A stretch of 64,000 nucleotides of DNA from Pilatotrama ljubarskyi. Lineage: Eukaryota; Basidiomycota; Agaricomycetes; Polyporales; Polyporaceae. Made by a program: the position numbers and the translations under genes. A model generated the notes under the pieces. That model was not told the DNA's origin. It searched no databases and was given only the letters and a program-made list of their open reading frames with translations. The stretch lies in assembly GCA_022385805.1 (NCBI GenBank), contig MU277722.1, forward strand, positions 108,141 to 172,140, given 5' to 3'. Below, piece by piece: positions 11,446 to 21,375 of the stretch; positions within the stretch are counted from its first letter, which is position 1; every line of letters begins with the position of its first letter.

Positions 11446-13050
11446 ATGTTTGTCAAGGCTAGCCTGATCGCCCTCGCCCTTGCCTTGTATACTGTGGCCT
11501 CTCCAGTTGTCGAGGGGCTCGGTACTCGCATCCCGTTCGACAGGCGCGACGGGATGACTACTGCGGACGGCTGGTTTGATCACCTGCGCGCAATCCAGCA
11601 GGTTGTTCGTGACCGCAAGTACGCGAATACATATGCACTGGCACTTGGACGCTGAGGAGACTGACGGTTCCCTACCTTCACAGCAAGCATAGACAGAACA
11701 TGATCAACCTCGAGCGGAACATGGGTCGGGAAGCCTTCAACGACGTACGTCTCACTTCAAATGATCCGTTGCCATTTGAGCTGACGGTGCTCGCGTCTTT
11801 CAGGGCGCCGAAATCAAGCCCGTCGCCAACTACTCTGCTCCTCCTCAGAAGAGGCAGGCCGAGAAGCTCGTCGACGAGGGTGGCGACGAATACTGGGCTG
11901 GCACCGTCTCCATCGGCACTCCTGCCAAGAGCTTCCTCATCGACTTCGATAGTATGTCGTCTTCTCCGTGGCGCGGCACAGGCTCTCTGATGCGTAACCC
12001 CAGCTGGTTCTGCTGACCTCTGGGTCCCGTCCGTCAACTGCACGAGCTCGTACTGCAGTCTCAAAAACAAGTACAACCCGGGCTCGTCGTCGACCGGCGC
12101 CCACAAGAGCGGCTCGTTCCTGATCCAGTACGGCGACGGCTCGCAGGTCTCGGGCCCCGTCTACACCGAGACCGTGTCGGTCGCCGGGATCACCGTCAAG
12201 GACCAGTACTTCTCTCCCGTCAACACCATCTCCTCGAGCTTCGGCTCGCAGGCGGACGACGGCCTCCTCGGGCTCGCGTACCCCGCCATCTCCAACCTCC
12301 ACCAGGTGCGTTCGGGTCGTCCGTCGCACAACGTGCGACATGTTGACGCCAGGAGAAACAGAGCCCGTTCTTCAACACCGCCAAGTCTCAGGGCGCGGTG
12401 AAGAACGGCGTCTTCGGCATCAAGCTCGCCAAGACGGGCTCTGAGCTCTTCCTCGGGAACACCGATAGCTCGCTGTACTCTGGCTCGATCGAGTACCACA
12501 CCGTCAAGGGTGCCGGCTTCTGGCAGATTGGCGGTGCCAGTGTCCGTGTCGGCTCTCAGGTGCGTTCTCTCCGAGACTTGCCTCATAACGCCTCCATAAG
12601 TGACACGAAACTACCGTAGACTCCCGTCTCGGGCTTCCAGACGATCATCGACTCGGGCACCACGATCATCTACGGCCCGCCCAACGCGGTGAAGACGTTC
12701 TACGAGTCCATCCCGAACTCCAAAGTGTACGACCAGACGAACGGCTTCTACTCGTTCCCGTGCAACGCCGTGCCCTCGAACGTCGGCTTCAACTGGGGCG
12801 GGAAGACGTGGAACATCTCCGCCGCAAACTTCAACTTTGGGATGGTCTCCGCGACGGACTGCATCGGCGCGATCGCCGGCCAGGACCTCGGTCTTGGCTC
12901 GAACGTCTGGCTGCTTGGCGACAGGTATGTGGAGATGTGTCGGTTGGGATGTGTAGTTGCTGACTGTGTCCGTAATACAGCTTCATGAAGAACGTGTACA
13001 GCGCCTTCTCGTTCGACTCTAACGCTGTCGGCTTCGCCCAGCTCAAGTAG
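11446..13050 (+). CDS. Secreted aspartic protease 1 (pepsin family A1, polyporopepsin-like)
   Basis: Predicted 418-residue preproprotease in seven exons: 11446-11618, 11684-11744, 11804-11951, 12004-12305, 12362-12559, 12620-12924, 12981-13050. A signal peptide (MFVKASLIALALALYTVAS) leads into a propeptide that ends after the basic PPQKRQAEK segment near residue 90. The first catalytic motif, DTGSADLW (Asp127), is assembled across intron 3; the second, DSGTT, has Asp305. The flap-region GDGSQVSG motif and the C-terminal IAGQDLGLGSNVWLLGDSFM are in place. The family cleaves proteins at acidic pH outside the cell. It has one more intron (12306-12361) than its paralogue at 27687. Everything needed for activity is visible. 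Confidence 0.93.
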
Positions 13051-13464
13051 GGGCGTCTACGGCTCGAGCGTCCTCCTGTAGTAGAACTGCAGACCATACT
13101 AATATCACTTATTACCTCGTAACGGCGGCGTCGCACTTTCTCCGTCCATGACAATGATAATCCTTCCGTGGTGACGCTGACAGTCGGATACCTGTACGTG
13201 GGCGACCATCTGGTCAGGAAATGGTCAGGAAGAATCGGCTCGAGCTCGTGCGCTGTTTTCGGTGCGTCTGCGACAGATGTGCTACGGTGGAGGCTACTGA
13301 TACAAATCTAGTGATATGCTACAAGGCTCGTACTGCCATCTAGGATGCGATATGAGACAATGTCCGGACGTGTCCCTCGTAACGGTTCTCAGAACCTTTC
13401 TCGAGTCCCCCGCTCTGCCCCCAAGGAGTCCACCTGCAACCGCCCACGGCCAGCCATGGGTCCC
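13051..13464. other. Intergenic between convergent genes
   Basis: 3' flanks of the protease (plus) and the orphan gene (minus). No other feature seen. Confidence 0.5.
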
Positions 13465-15966
13465 TCACCCGCGCATGACCCCTCCGTTGACCTGCAGCTC
13501 ACCCAGGACCCGCGCCATCCCCGCGCCCCCGCGCACCTTCAGCGGCAACACCCGCTCGTCCACGCACAGCGCGACCTCCACGAGCTCCATCCCCTCCTCG
13601 CGCGCCGCGCGCTCCGCCTCCCCGCGTAGATGCATCGCCAGCTGCACGACCCTCGCCGTGTTCTCCGCGCGCTGCCGGTGCCGCCGCGCGGTGAGCTTCC
13701 GCCCGCCGCGCCGCGTCTTCTTCTTTCCCCCTTTGCCCTGCCCTTCTCCGGTACCGTCTTCACAATCGTCCTCTTCGTACGTGGCGGCGATAATAGCGCG
13801 CATGGCGCACTCGGCCGCTACGGCCGGATCGCGGGCGGAAGCGACCGCAGAGAGGGTCTGCGCGCAGCCCTTGAGCTCGATGAGCGCGCGCACGCCGTTC
13901 GGCGGGCCCCCGACGTACCCCGCTGCGCGCTCGAGCACGACGCTGTAGTCCAGGCAGAACTCGCGCTTCGTCACAACGATCTCCCACGTCGTCTGCATCG
14001 TCGTGCACCCAGTGAGGACGCGCGGCGCGAAGGCCTGCGCGTGCGCGTGCGTCGTGAGCGTCTGGATCGTTTTGTTGTTCGCGGTGCAGGGAGGAGGGAG
14101 GACGCGTGCGGAGAGCGAGGAGTGCGGTTGGGGGCGGAGGCCGGGGGCGTAGGTCGGGGTGGGCGCGTATACGGGGGTGACGAGAGAAGGAGGAGCGGGG
14201 GAAGAGAGGGTGGGCGGGTAGACGGCGAGAGGCGTGCGCGGTACCTTGTAGAGGATGACCTCTTCGGGGTCGTCCTCTTCCATGGGGGCACGGTTGCGGG
14301 GGTAGAGGACGACTTCCTCGGAGTCGGACTCGTCGTCGTCGCTCTCGACCCACGGGGCGAACGACTTGCGCGGCGGTGCATCGGCCGCGACGCCGGGCGC
14401 GTTGGGAGACGTCTCCAGAGTGTCGGCGGTCGATACCACCGCCGGCGGGACCTCCGGTGCAGGCGAAGCAGTCAACACGTCCTGGACCTCCTCCCAGTCG
14501 ACTCCGTCCGATTCGGAGGAGCTGAAGTCCGTGCACGAGTCCCACGCATCCTCTGCATCGCCCTCCTCATCGTCGCTCCAGTCTGACTCCTCCTCCCCCT
14601 CGGCCCTCGCACAAGGCCAGGAGAACTCTGCAACCTCCCTCCCCCAAGCGTCCACCTCCTTGGTCCTCCCAGCCCCAACCCAATGGACCCTCACGTCCTC
14701 ATCCCAGCGCTCGACCGCCGTCTCCTCCCGCGCATACGTCGAGTACTCCTGACCGTCAAACGCCCTCCCGAGAGGGGTGTCCCAGTTCCAGGTGCACGTC
14801 CAGCGCGACCCCATCCCGCGCTTGTTGCGGAGGAACTCCGCGGGCGACGTGGTGAGCGGGTTGCATACCCGCGCTCTGAAGGCGTGCACACGGGTGCCAA
14901 CCATACGAATCTCCCTTCCAGCTCCTCCCGGCTTGTCGTGTTCACCCAGAACGGACCGCGGCGAGAACACGAGGAACGTCTCGTCCGCCATCGACGAGGA
15001 CCCCCACTCGAGCAGGATCTCGACGTGATGCACCGGTCGCCCCGCCGGCTTCAGGAACGCATCGATGCGCTGTACGAGGACCTGCGCGGGCTCGTCCGTG
15101 TACGGGTCGTGTGAGAGGCGGGTGAGCGGATACACGCGCCACGCGAACATCCCATGGGCCCGCGCGAGGTGCTTCCCGAGGAGCGCTTGGTCCGATGCGC
15201 GTAAGGTGAGTGCGTCCGGGCGCGCGTAGGAGTCGATCGCCGTGGGCGGCTCCGCGAAGTTACAGCGAGGGATGCGGGGATGTGCGTGGCCTGAGTTGAC
15301 GTTATGGTGTTTCAGAGGGGTGTCGTGCGTGGCGGACTCGAAGCCGTTGTCGACGTGCTCGGAGTGCGCGATGCTCTCTTCCGAAGCAGAGCTGCTGACG
15401 TCCTGGAGCGCCGTGGCAGGTCTCTTCCTCCGGTATCCGAGCAGCTAGGAGGATCTAAAGCGTAAATGAGGGGCTAGTCAGAGATCCGCAGGGCGACGCA
15501 CCCCCGCAGGATCCCCTCCGCTCCAATTCCCTATCCAATAACCTGGCGGGAGGCGGTCCGCCGATGGCACTGCAGTCTGATCCGCCTAGGCGGGCGACCT
15601 CTCGTCTCAGGATCTCCGAACGCCACTCGTGGAGTCAAATGCGGACGTACGTACCGCCGAATACCGAACCCGCTCGGCGCGTCTGAGCTCCCTCCCGCTA
15701 GGCTCCCAGAGCTCCCAGATGACCGCAACTGCGACGATGACGAGCTTGACCGTGGTCACCAAGGTTCGCATTGACCCTCGGCTGGATCGACGCAGAGCGT
15801 CCTTCAAAGGCCGGCACGATAGGCTGAGATGGAGGCCGCCAGAGACGCTCAGGACGAGCAGCAGCCGAGAGTGTATACGCGAGCATGCTGACGAGGTGCA
15901 CTCCCGCTTGAGCAGGTCCAGAGTCGCCAGGACGGTGTGGAGGACGAGGACGGTTCTCCAGAACAT
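13465..15966 (-). CDS. Orphan protein with N-terminal membrane segments (3 exons)
   Basis: About 791 residues. Exons on the minus strand are 15966-15655, 15585-15502 and 15444-13465, joined by 69 and 57 bp introns, all phase 0. The first exon has hydrophobic segments near residues 3-20 (FWRTVLVLHTVLATLDLL), 34-50 and 67-88 (VTTVKLVIVAVAVIWELW). Exon 3 starts with a Ser/His-rich region, then a conserved block of about 140 residues (FAWRVYPLTRL..VHHVEILLEW..RNKRGMG..TCTWNWDTPLGRAFDGQEYST), acidic Ser/Asp repeats, a Pro-rich linker and a basic tail (KKKTRRGGRK, about residue 710). No family was recognised. A truncated inverted copy lies at 20137-21113. The exon chain was chosen because only it keeps the frame open from MFWRTV to the long ORF. 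Function unknown. Confidence 0.65.
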
Positions 15967-16556
15967 TGCAGAGTATGCTCGGATACGTTAGTTCAGAAGC
16001 AGAAGTCGGGCTTGATAGCGACTTCAGTATAGGCACTTAGTCGGTGTAGGATAGTTGGAATTATGTAGCCAGGATGTAGTATGATATCAATGAAGTAGAC
16101 GAGAAAGACAGCGTGGTACAAGACAAGGAAAGTGCTCGCATGACAGGTTGCCCTCGACAGAACTGTCCTGTTTCTGCTGAATTCCCCCTGGGTCGGGATC
16201 GGCCGCAAACCAACCACCGTCCGCACACGATCGGCGGGTGAAGCGCAGCCTCCGCGACGCGACGTGGCACGGTCACGTGGGCGCGCACGGCGTACCCCGA
16301 CGAAGCTGAGGTCCCCGAGCAGTTCATACGGCTGTATGCTGAAGGTGCAGAATCCACTTGTGCATAAACCAAAGGATATGTACAGGAAGACTCTCGAGCC
16401 AGCAAGAGTGTCAGCATCTCATGATACGTGATCGCATGGACGCGCCGTTGACGCTGACAAGATCATCGCGAGTTCGAGTGTACTTTCAAAGTTGTCAGCA
16501 GAAAGCGATAGTCAAACGGTATCGTACACATAAACCACCCTCCAATCCTGAACCAA
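14622..16556 (-). repeat. Left arm of a diverged inverted duplication
   Basis: The reverse complement of this stretch aligns with 19527-21113. It covers the first two thirds of the orphan gene and about 590 bp of its upstream flank. Matching landmarks are GGATTGGAGGGTGG / CCACCCTCCAATCC at the inner ends, the CTCGTCTAC..CATCCTGGCTA block, and the MFWRTVLVLHTVLATLDLL start. The arms differ by scattered substitutions and by a roughly 365 bp segment (15431-15795) absent from the right arm, so the event is not recent. Confidence 0.85.
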
Positions 16557-16604
16557 GCCGGATATAGCCTCCTTCTACCACCACTTCCCCTCCTACACCG
16601 TCTC

Positions 16605-18083
16605 TCATTCACTATGTATCCGGTCCTCCGAGCTCCCCTGCAGCGTCTCCATGATGCGCCGCACGCGCTCGTACACCGCGAACACGATCGCCTGGCCGGG
16701 CGCGACGCGCAGCACGCGCGGCGTGATGCCCTTGTAGAACGACCGGAACCCTTCCTGCCGCCACATCTCGCCCGCGATCGCCGCCACGCGCTGGAACGCG
16801 CTCTGCCCGGGCATTGCTTCCGCTTTCTGCAGACCTGTCATGCGCGAGCACGCCGCGTTAGCACTCCTCCTTACGATCAAAGACTGCACCGCAGCAGCAG
16901 AAGGGAAACGGAAACGTACGCGTCTTGATCGTGTCGATCGGCGCGTTCGAAAACGGGCCCATCGCCCCGCTGATCAGCCCGATGCCCATGTGCTGCCACG
17001 ACGGCAGGTCCTGCTTCTCCGGCTGCCACTTGTGCGCCAGCTTCTTCAGCTCCTGGTACGCGGTGAAGTTCGCGCCCTGGTTCGTCGCCTGGCGGAGCGC
17101 GGTGAGCGTCACTCCGCGGTACAGCGCGCTGAAGCCCTCCTCGCGCACGATCGCGTACACCGCGTGCGCCGCGTTGCGGTACCGCGGCACCTCGAGCGGG
17201 TCCGCGAGCGAGTGCTGCTGCGCCTGCAGCCGGATCTTCACGACCTCCATCGGCGTGACGACCAGCACCGCTTCGGTGACGCCTGCGCCGAGGCCCGCTG
17301 TTCACCCAGTATGTGGTCAGTCGTCTGACTGTGCCTGCCCGGGCTAGGGGGAGAAAGCGGGGGAGAGGAGGCGCACCGAGGAAGATGTTCCCGACGTTCG
17401 TCTTGCCGGTCTCCTTGTCCGCGAGCCAAGCCTTGTACTTTTCGAAGCTCGCGAAGCGGATCGCCATCTTGGGCACGATCCCGGCCAGGACGGCGCCGAG
17501 CCCCTTGTAGAGCGCGAGCGGGGTCTCGCGCCGGACGATCATGGCGCCCGTGGCGAGGAATCCGCGCGGTTTGGTCTGTGGCGAGAGCGGATTAGCGTCA
17601 GCATCAAGTGGATAAGGCGAATGGGTCGGATATCGACGGGGTGCACGGATGCCTGCAGGGCCCTGTGCACCAAGGGCGCATCCTCGAAGGACTGCCCGCA
17701 CCGCTGGGAGGACTGCTAGCGCGACGCGCTGCTTCGCGCACGGAGGGCGCATGACGTCATTGCAGGGGCACGTCGATCCCCCAGACCGTGCACGAGCACG
17801 CAGCACGCAAGGACCGCCGCTTCATGTGCAGAAGCAGAGTCGCGTTATACTGAGCGGACGAGCGAGACTCACTCCTGGTGCGCGCCCAGACTTGGAGAGC
17901 TGCATGCGGACCTTGATGGTGTCTAGGGGCTGGCAACAGAGCTAGGCCGACGCATACAGTCAGTCAAACGAGGCGACGACGGGCACGAAAAGGACGTACT
18001 GCCTCCATTGCACCGGCGATCCCTCCTGCTGTGAGCTGTGTCGCGAAGCCTACGGGCTTCTTATCCGCGGTCCGCGAAGCCAT
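16605..18083 (-). CDS. SFC1: Mitochondrial succinate/fumarate carrier
   Basis: A 319-residue mitochondrial carrier in five exons: 18083-18000, 17941-17873, 17575-17377, 17297-16920, 16834-16605. The three carrier repeats show PLDTIKVRMQ (residues 33-42), PMEVVKIRLQ and APIDTIKTRLQ, each followed by helix-loop-helix elements such as ALYKGLGAVLAGIVPKMAIR and LYRGVTLTALRQATNQGANF. These substrate-site blocks match the yeast Sfc1/Acr1 type closely. The known role is exchange of cytosolic succinate for mitochondrial fumarate across the inner membrane, linking the glyoxylate cycle to gluconeogenesis on C2 carbon. Intron 2 is unusually long here (297 bp). Its 3' end lies about 50 bp from the left inverted-duplication arm. 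The gene itself is single and intact. Confidence 0.93.
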
Positions 18084-19412
18084 GTCGGTATGCTACGTGT
18101 ATGCAGTCTGAACGGATGTCTCTTGAGAGCGAAAGCAGGGTGTAGCAGCGCGAAGGTGAGTGAGGGGAGGGCTGTGTGAGTCAAGACGGCTATAAGTCAG
18201 GGCGAGCTCCTGTTGCATTCCGAGAGAGGCGTCGCACGCACCGCGAGATCGGGTGTGGTGACCAGCGGCTTGGCGAGCTCAGGTGTAGAATGGACGCGAG
18301 AGCGTCGTCCTGGGAGGTATGTGCGAGAGGAGGGAGGGGGAGGGGAAGCGGGGGACGGGCAGGAGGGGGGAGCATATTTGAAGAGGGGCTGCGAGCGGCG
18401 TGACAGGGATCGGGAGGGCGGGGACCGAGAGCAGTCGGTCGGAGAGAGAGCAGGAACGCTGCGAGTGGCAGTCGGCCTCGGCGCAAGACATGTGAATGTG
18501 CTTGGCCTGCAGCGAGTGCGGGGAGCAGCAGCCACCCCCGCTGGGCCCCGCACTCGCCTCGCCTTTCCGTCTTTTCCGGACTACCGCAACCCCCTCCGCT
18601 CTCTTTCCGCTCTCCCCTCGCCTGCGCTCTACCCCGCTCTGCCCCCGTTATGCCCCGCACTCCCCGTTGATGGGGGCTCAAAACATGTCGTCTGCTCTCG
18701 CGCTGTCATCCGATGTGGCCGCGGTCACTACACCTAGGCTGCACTCACGAGCTCCTCACTGAGCCTCGACTCCTCAACACCGCTAGACAGCCTAACCGAC
18801 CATCCGACATGGAGCGCAAGAGTTCTAGCTTGTACCGGGGCATGAACGTCGCTGGACAGCATGCAGAGGTATGTTGTCATCCCTTCGCCGTGTGACCTTC
18901 GTCGGTTATGCACCGGCCGCCCTTGTGATTTACCCCGCTCCTCGACTCGCCGCGCTCTCTCTTCCCCAATTGTGACGCTCGTCGCTCGCTTTCGGATCAC
19001 TTTCTTTCTTTCACGGGCCATGGACGTCACCCGCTGGTGCTTCACTCGCGGCAAAGAGACACAACTCCCGAGTCGTTGACAGTCGAATGGGTCAGCTTGA
19101 AGCGTAGCTGCCATGGCCATATACAGTATATATGTATCTTCCGCGCAAGAATCATGGCCCCCTCCGACGATCCACCCAATTCGTCAAGCCCTGCAGCCTC
19201 GACTAACTAACCCCTAAGTACTTAGATCTTGGTCGTAACCGACCGCCTCCCGCCTCCAGCTAAGTACTATGGGTCCCGGTCAGCCTCGAAACTGTCTAGT
19301 GTGTTCTCGCGCATGGTACGCTCCCAGCTGGTGGTCGCACCAAGGGAAGGGCGAGGGGGCCACTCTCTACTCTGAATCTTTATTTGAAGGTAAGCTACAA
19401 TTGATATACCAA
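18084..19412. other. SFC1 upstream region, with one weak small-gene candidate
   Basis: The promoter of SFC1 (minus strand) should lie at the left end. At 18810-18869 a 20-codon open stretch (MERKSSSLYRGMNVAGQHAE) is followed directly by GTATGT, and a possible acceptor GTTGACAG lies at 19073-19080; joined, they give a peptide of about 24 residues. I do not regard this as established. No other gene is visible before the tRNA. Confidence 0.3.
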
Positions 19413-19484
19413 TCCGATATGGTGTAGTGGCTAACATTATCGCCTCTCACGCGATAGCCCGGGGTTCGATTCCCCGTGTCGGAA
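19413..19484 (+). tRNA. tRNA-Glu (anticodon CTC)
   Basis: Intron-free tRNA of 72 nt. The acceptor stem TCCGATA pairs with TGTCGGA through seven positions including one G-T. The anticodon stem ATCGC/GCGAT closes the loop CTCTCAC, giving anticodon CTC. The T arm is CCGGGGTTCGATTCCCCG with the invariant TTCGA. The D-arm and A-box sequence GTGTAGTGGCTAACA is typical of tRNA-Glu. A run of T at 19487-19492 just downstream serves as RNA polymerase III terminator. The gene sits about 40 bp from the right inverted-duplication arm. Confidence 0.95.
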
Positions 19485-19494
19485 GTCTTTTTGT
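19485..19494 (+). terminator. RNA polymerase III terminator of tRNA-Glu
   Basis: The sequence GTCTTTTTG directly follows the tRNA; its five-T run is the standard Pol III stop signal. Confidence 0.75.
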
Positions 19495-19526
19495 GGGACC
19501 TCCCCTTCAACCTTGAGCATTAATGC

Positions 19527-21113
19527 TTTCAGGATTGGAGGGTGGTTTGTGTGTACGATACCGTTTGGCTATCGCTTTCTGCTGACAACTTTGAATGTAC
19601 ACTCGAACCCGCGATGATCTTGTTAGCGTAAACAGCGGGCCCATTCGAGCACACGTATCATGAGATGCTGACACTCTTGCTGGCTCAAGAGTCTTCCTGT
19701 ACATATCCTTTGCTTTATCCACAAGTGGATTCTACACCTTCAGCATAAAGCTTAAGCTGTATGAACTTCTCGGGGACCTCGGTCTTGTCGGGGTATGCCG
19801 CGCGCGCTCACGTGATCGTGCCATGTCGCGTCATGCCCTTTGCGGGAGGGGCTGCTCTTCACCCGCCGCTCGTGTGTGGACCGTGGTTGGTTTGTGGCCA
19901 ATCGTGGAAATACGACAGTTCTGTCGAGGGCAACCTGTCATGTGAGCGCTTTTCTTGTCTTGCACCACGACTCCAAGTTTCACTACACTGTCTTTCTCGT
20001 CTACTCCATCAATATCATTCTCAGGTTACATCCTGGCTATATAATCACTATCTTACACCCACTAAGTGCCTATACCGGAGTCGCTACAAAGCCAGACATC
20101 CCACTTCTGACCAAACGTATCCGAGCATACTCTGCAATGTTCTGGAGAACCGTCCTCGTCCTCCACACTGTCCTGGCGACTCTGGACCTGCTCAAGCTCG
20201 AATGTACCTCACCAGCATGCTCGCGTATACACTCTCGGCTGCTCCTCCTCCTGAGCGTCTCTGGCAGCCTCCATCTCAGCCTATCGTGCGGGCCTTTGAA
20301 GGACGCTCTTGAGGAACAGACCCGCCACGACCCTCCAGGACGTCAGCGGCTCTGCTTCGGAAGAGAGCTTTGTGCACTCCGAGCACATCGACAATGGCTT
20401 CGAGTCCACCACGCACGACACCCCTCCGAAACATTCCAACGTCAGCGCACGCCACACACAAACCCGGGTCCCCTGCTGTGGCAGCCCCGCCGACCCGCCT
20501 ACCGTGATCACGTCCTCCGCGCACCTGGACACGCTCACCTTATGCGCATCGGACCAAGCGCTCCTTGGGAAGCACCTCGCGCGGGCCCATGGGATGTTCG
20601 CGTGTCGCGTGTATCCGCTCACCCGCCTCTCGCGCGACCCGTACACGGACGAGCCCGCGCAGGTCCTCATACAGCGCGTCGATGCGTTCCTGAAGGTGGC
20701 GGGGCGACCGGTGCATCACGTCGAGATCCTGCTCGAGTGGGTGTCCTCGTCGATGGTGGACGAGATGTTCCTCGTGTTCTCGCGGCGGTCTGCATCAAAG
20801 ACGGAGAAGGACGACCTATCTGAGGATGCGACGGGGGTGTGCCTCGTCGGCACCCGCATGAACGCCTTCCGAGCGCGAATATGCAACCGGCTCATCACGA
20901 CGCGCGCGGAGTTCCTCCGCAACAAGCGCGGGATGGGGACGTGCACCTGGAACTGGGACACCCCGCTCAGGAGGGCGTTTGACGGTCAGGAGTACTCGAC
21001 ATATGCACGCGAGGAGACTGTGGTCGAGCGCTGGGATGAGGACGTGAGGGTCCATTGGGTTGGGGCTGGGAGGACCAAGGAGGTGGACGCTTGGGAGGGA
21101 GGTTGCAGAGTTC
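19527..21113 (+). repeat. Right arm of the inverted duplication
   Basis: Inverted counterpart of 14622-16556. Compared with the left arm it lacks the part equivalent to 15431-15795, so exon 1 and exon 3 of the duplicated gene are fused directly. The homology ends after GCAGAGTTC at 21113, inside the coding region of the left-arm gene. It begins about 40 bp after tRNA-Glu. Confidence 0.85.
20137..21113 (+). pseudogene. Truncated, internally deleted copy of the orphan gene
   Basis: The copy starts with the same MFWRTVLVLHTVLATLDLL N-terminus (ATG at 20137). Near 20310 it jumps from the middle of exon 1 (..GPLKDAL) into the early part of exon 3 (RNRPATTLQDVSGSASEES), losing the second half of exon 1, both introns and exon 2. 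The jump also shifts the frame. The exon-3 part stays open from about 20309 and keeps the FACRVYPLTRLSRDPYTDEP and TCTWNWDTPLRRAFDGQEYST blocks. It ends at VDAWEGG, about 390 residues before the parental stop, and runs into unrelated sequence to a stop at 21151. A truncated product from the downstream frame is possible but has no evident start. Confidence 0.85.
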
Positions 21114-21375
21114 AGACTGCAGATGCGCCCTTCTCGGAAGGTGGTATCTAGCTAGCGCTAGAGGTACATGTATGCTATCCTCAATCTGGGCCTTTCTGGG
21201 AGAACACGGGCGGCGGATGACGAGGGGCGTAGAAGACTAACATGAATAGGCAAGTATGTGGTATATTATTATAAGGGAACCAGCAAGAGCAGGAGAGCAT
21301 CGGGAGTGCAGGATTGGGTCTACTTCCTTGGCGAGTGACACCAAGAGCATCGGTACATCTGACTGATACAAGCTA

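Noticed and set aside
16877..17806. Long minus-strand frame of 309 codons over the carrier gene
   Set aside because: It reads through introns 2 and 3 of SFC1; outside exon 3 the peptide has no carrier similarity, and the spliced model fits the family end to end.
14622..21113. Transposon with terminal inverted repeats
   Set aside because: The arms contain part of a host-type orphan gene, differ in length, end inside a coding region, and enclose SFC1 and a tRNA rather than a transposase; no target-site duplication was recognised.
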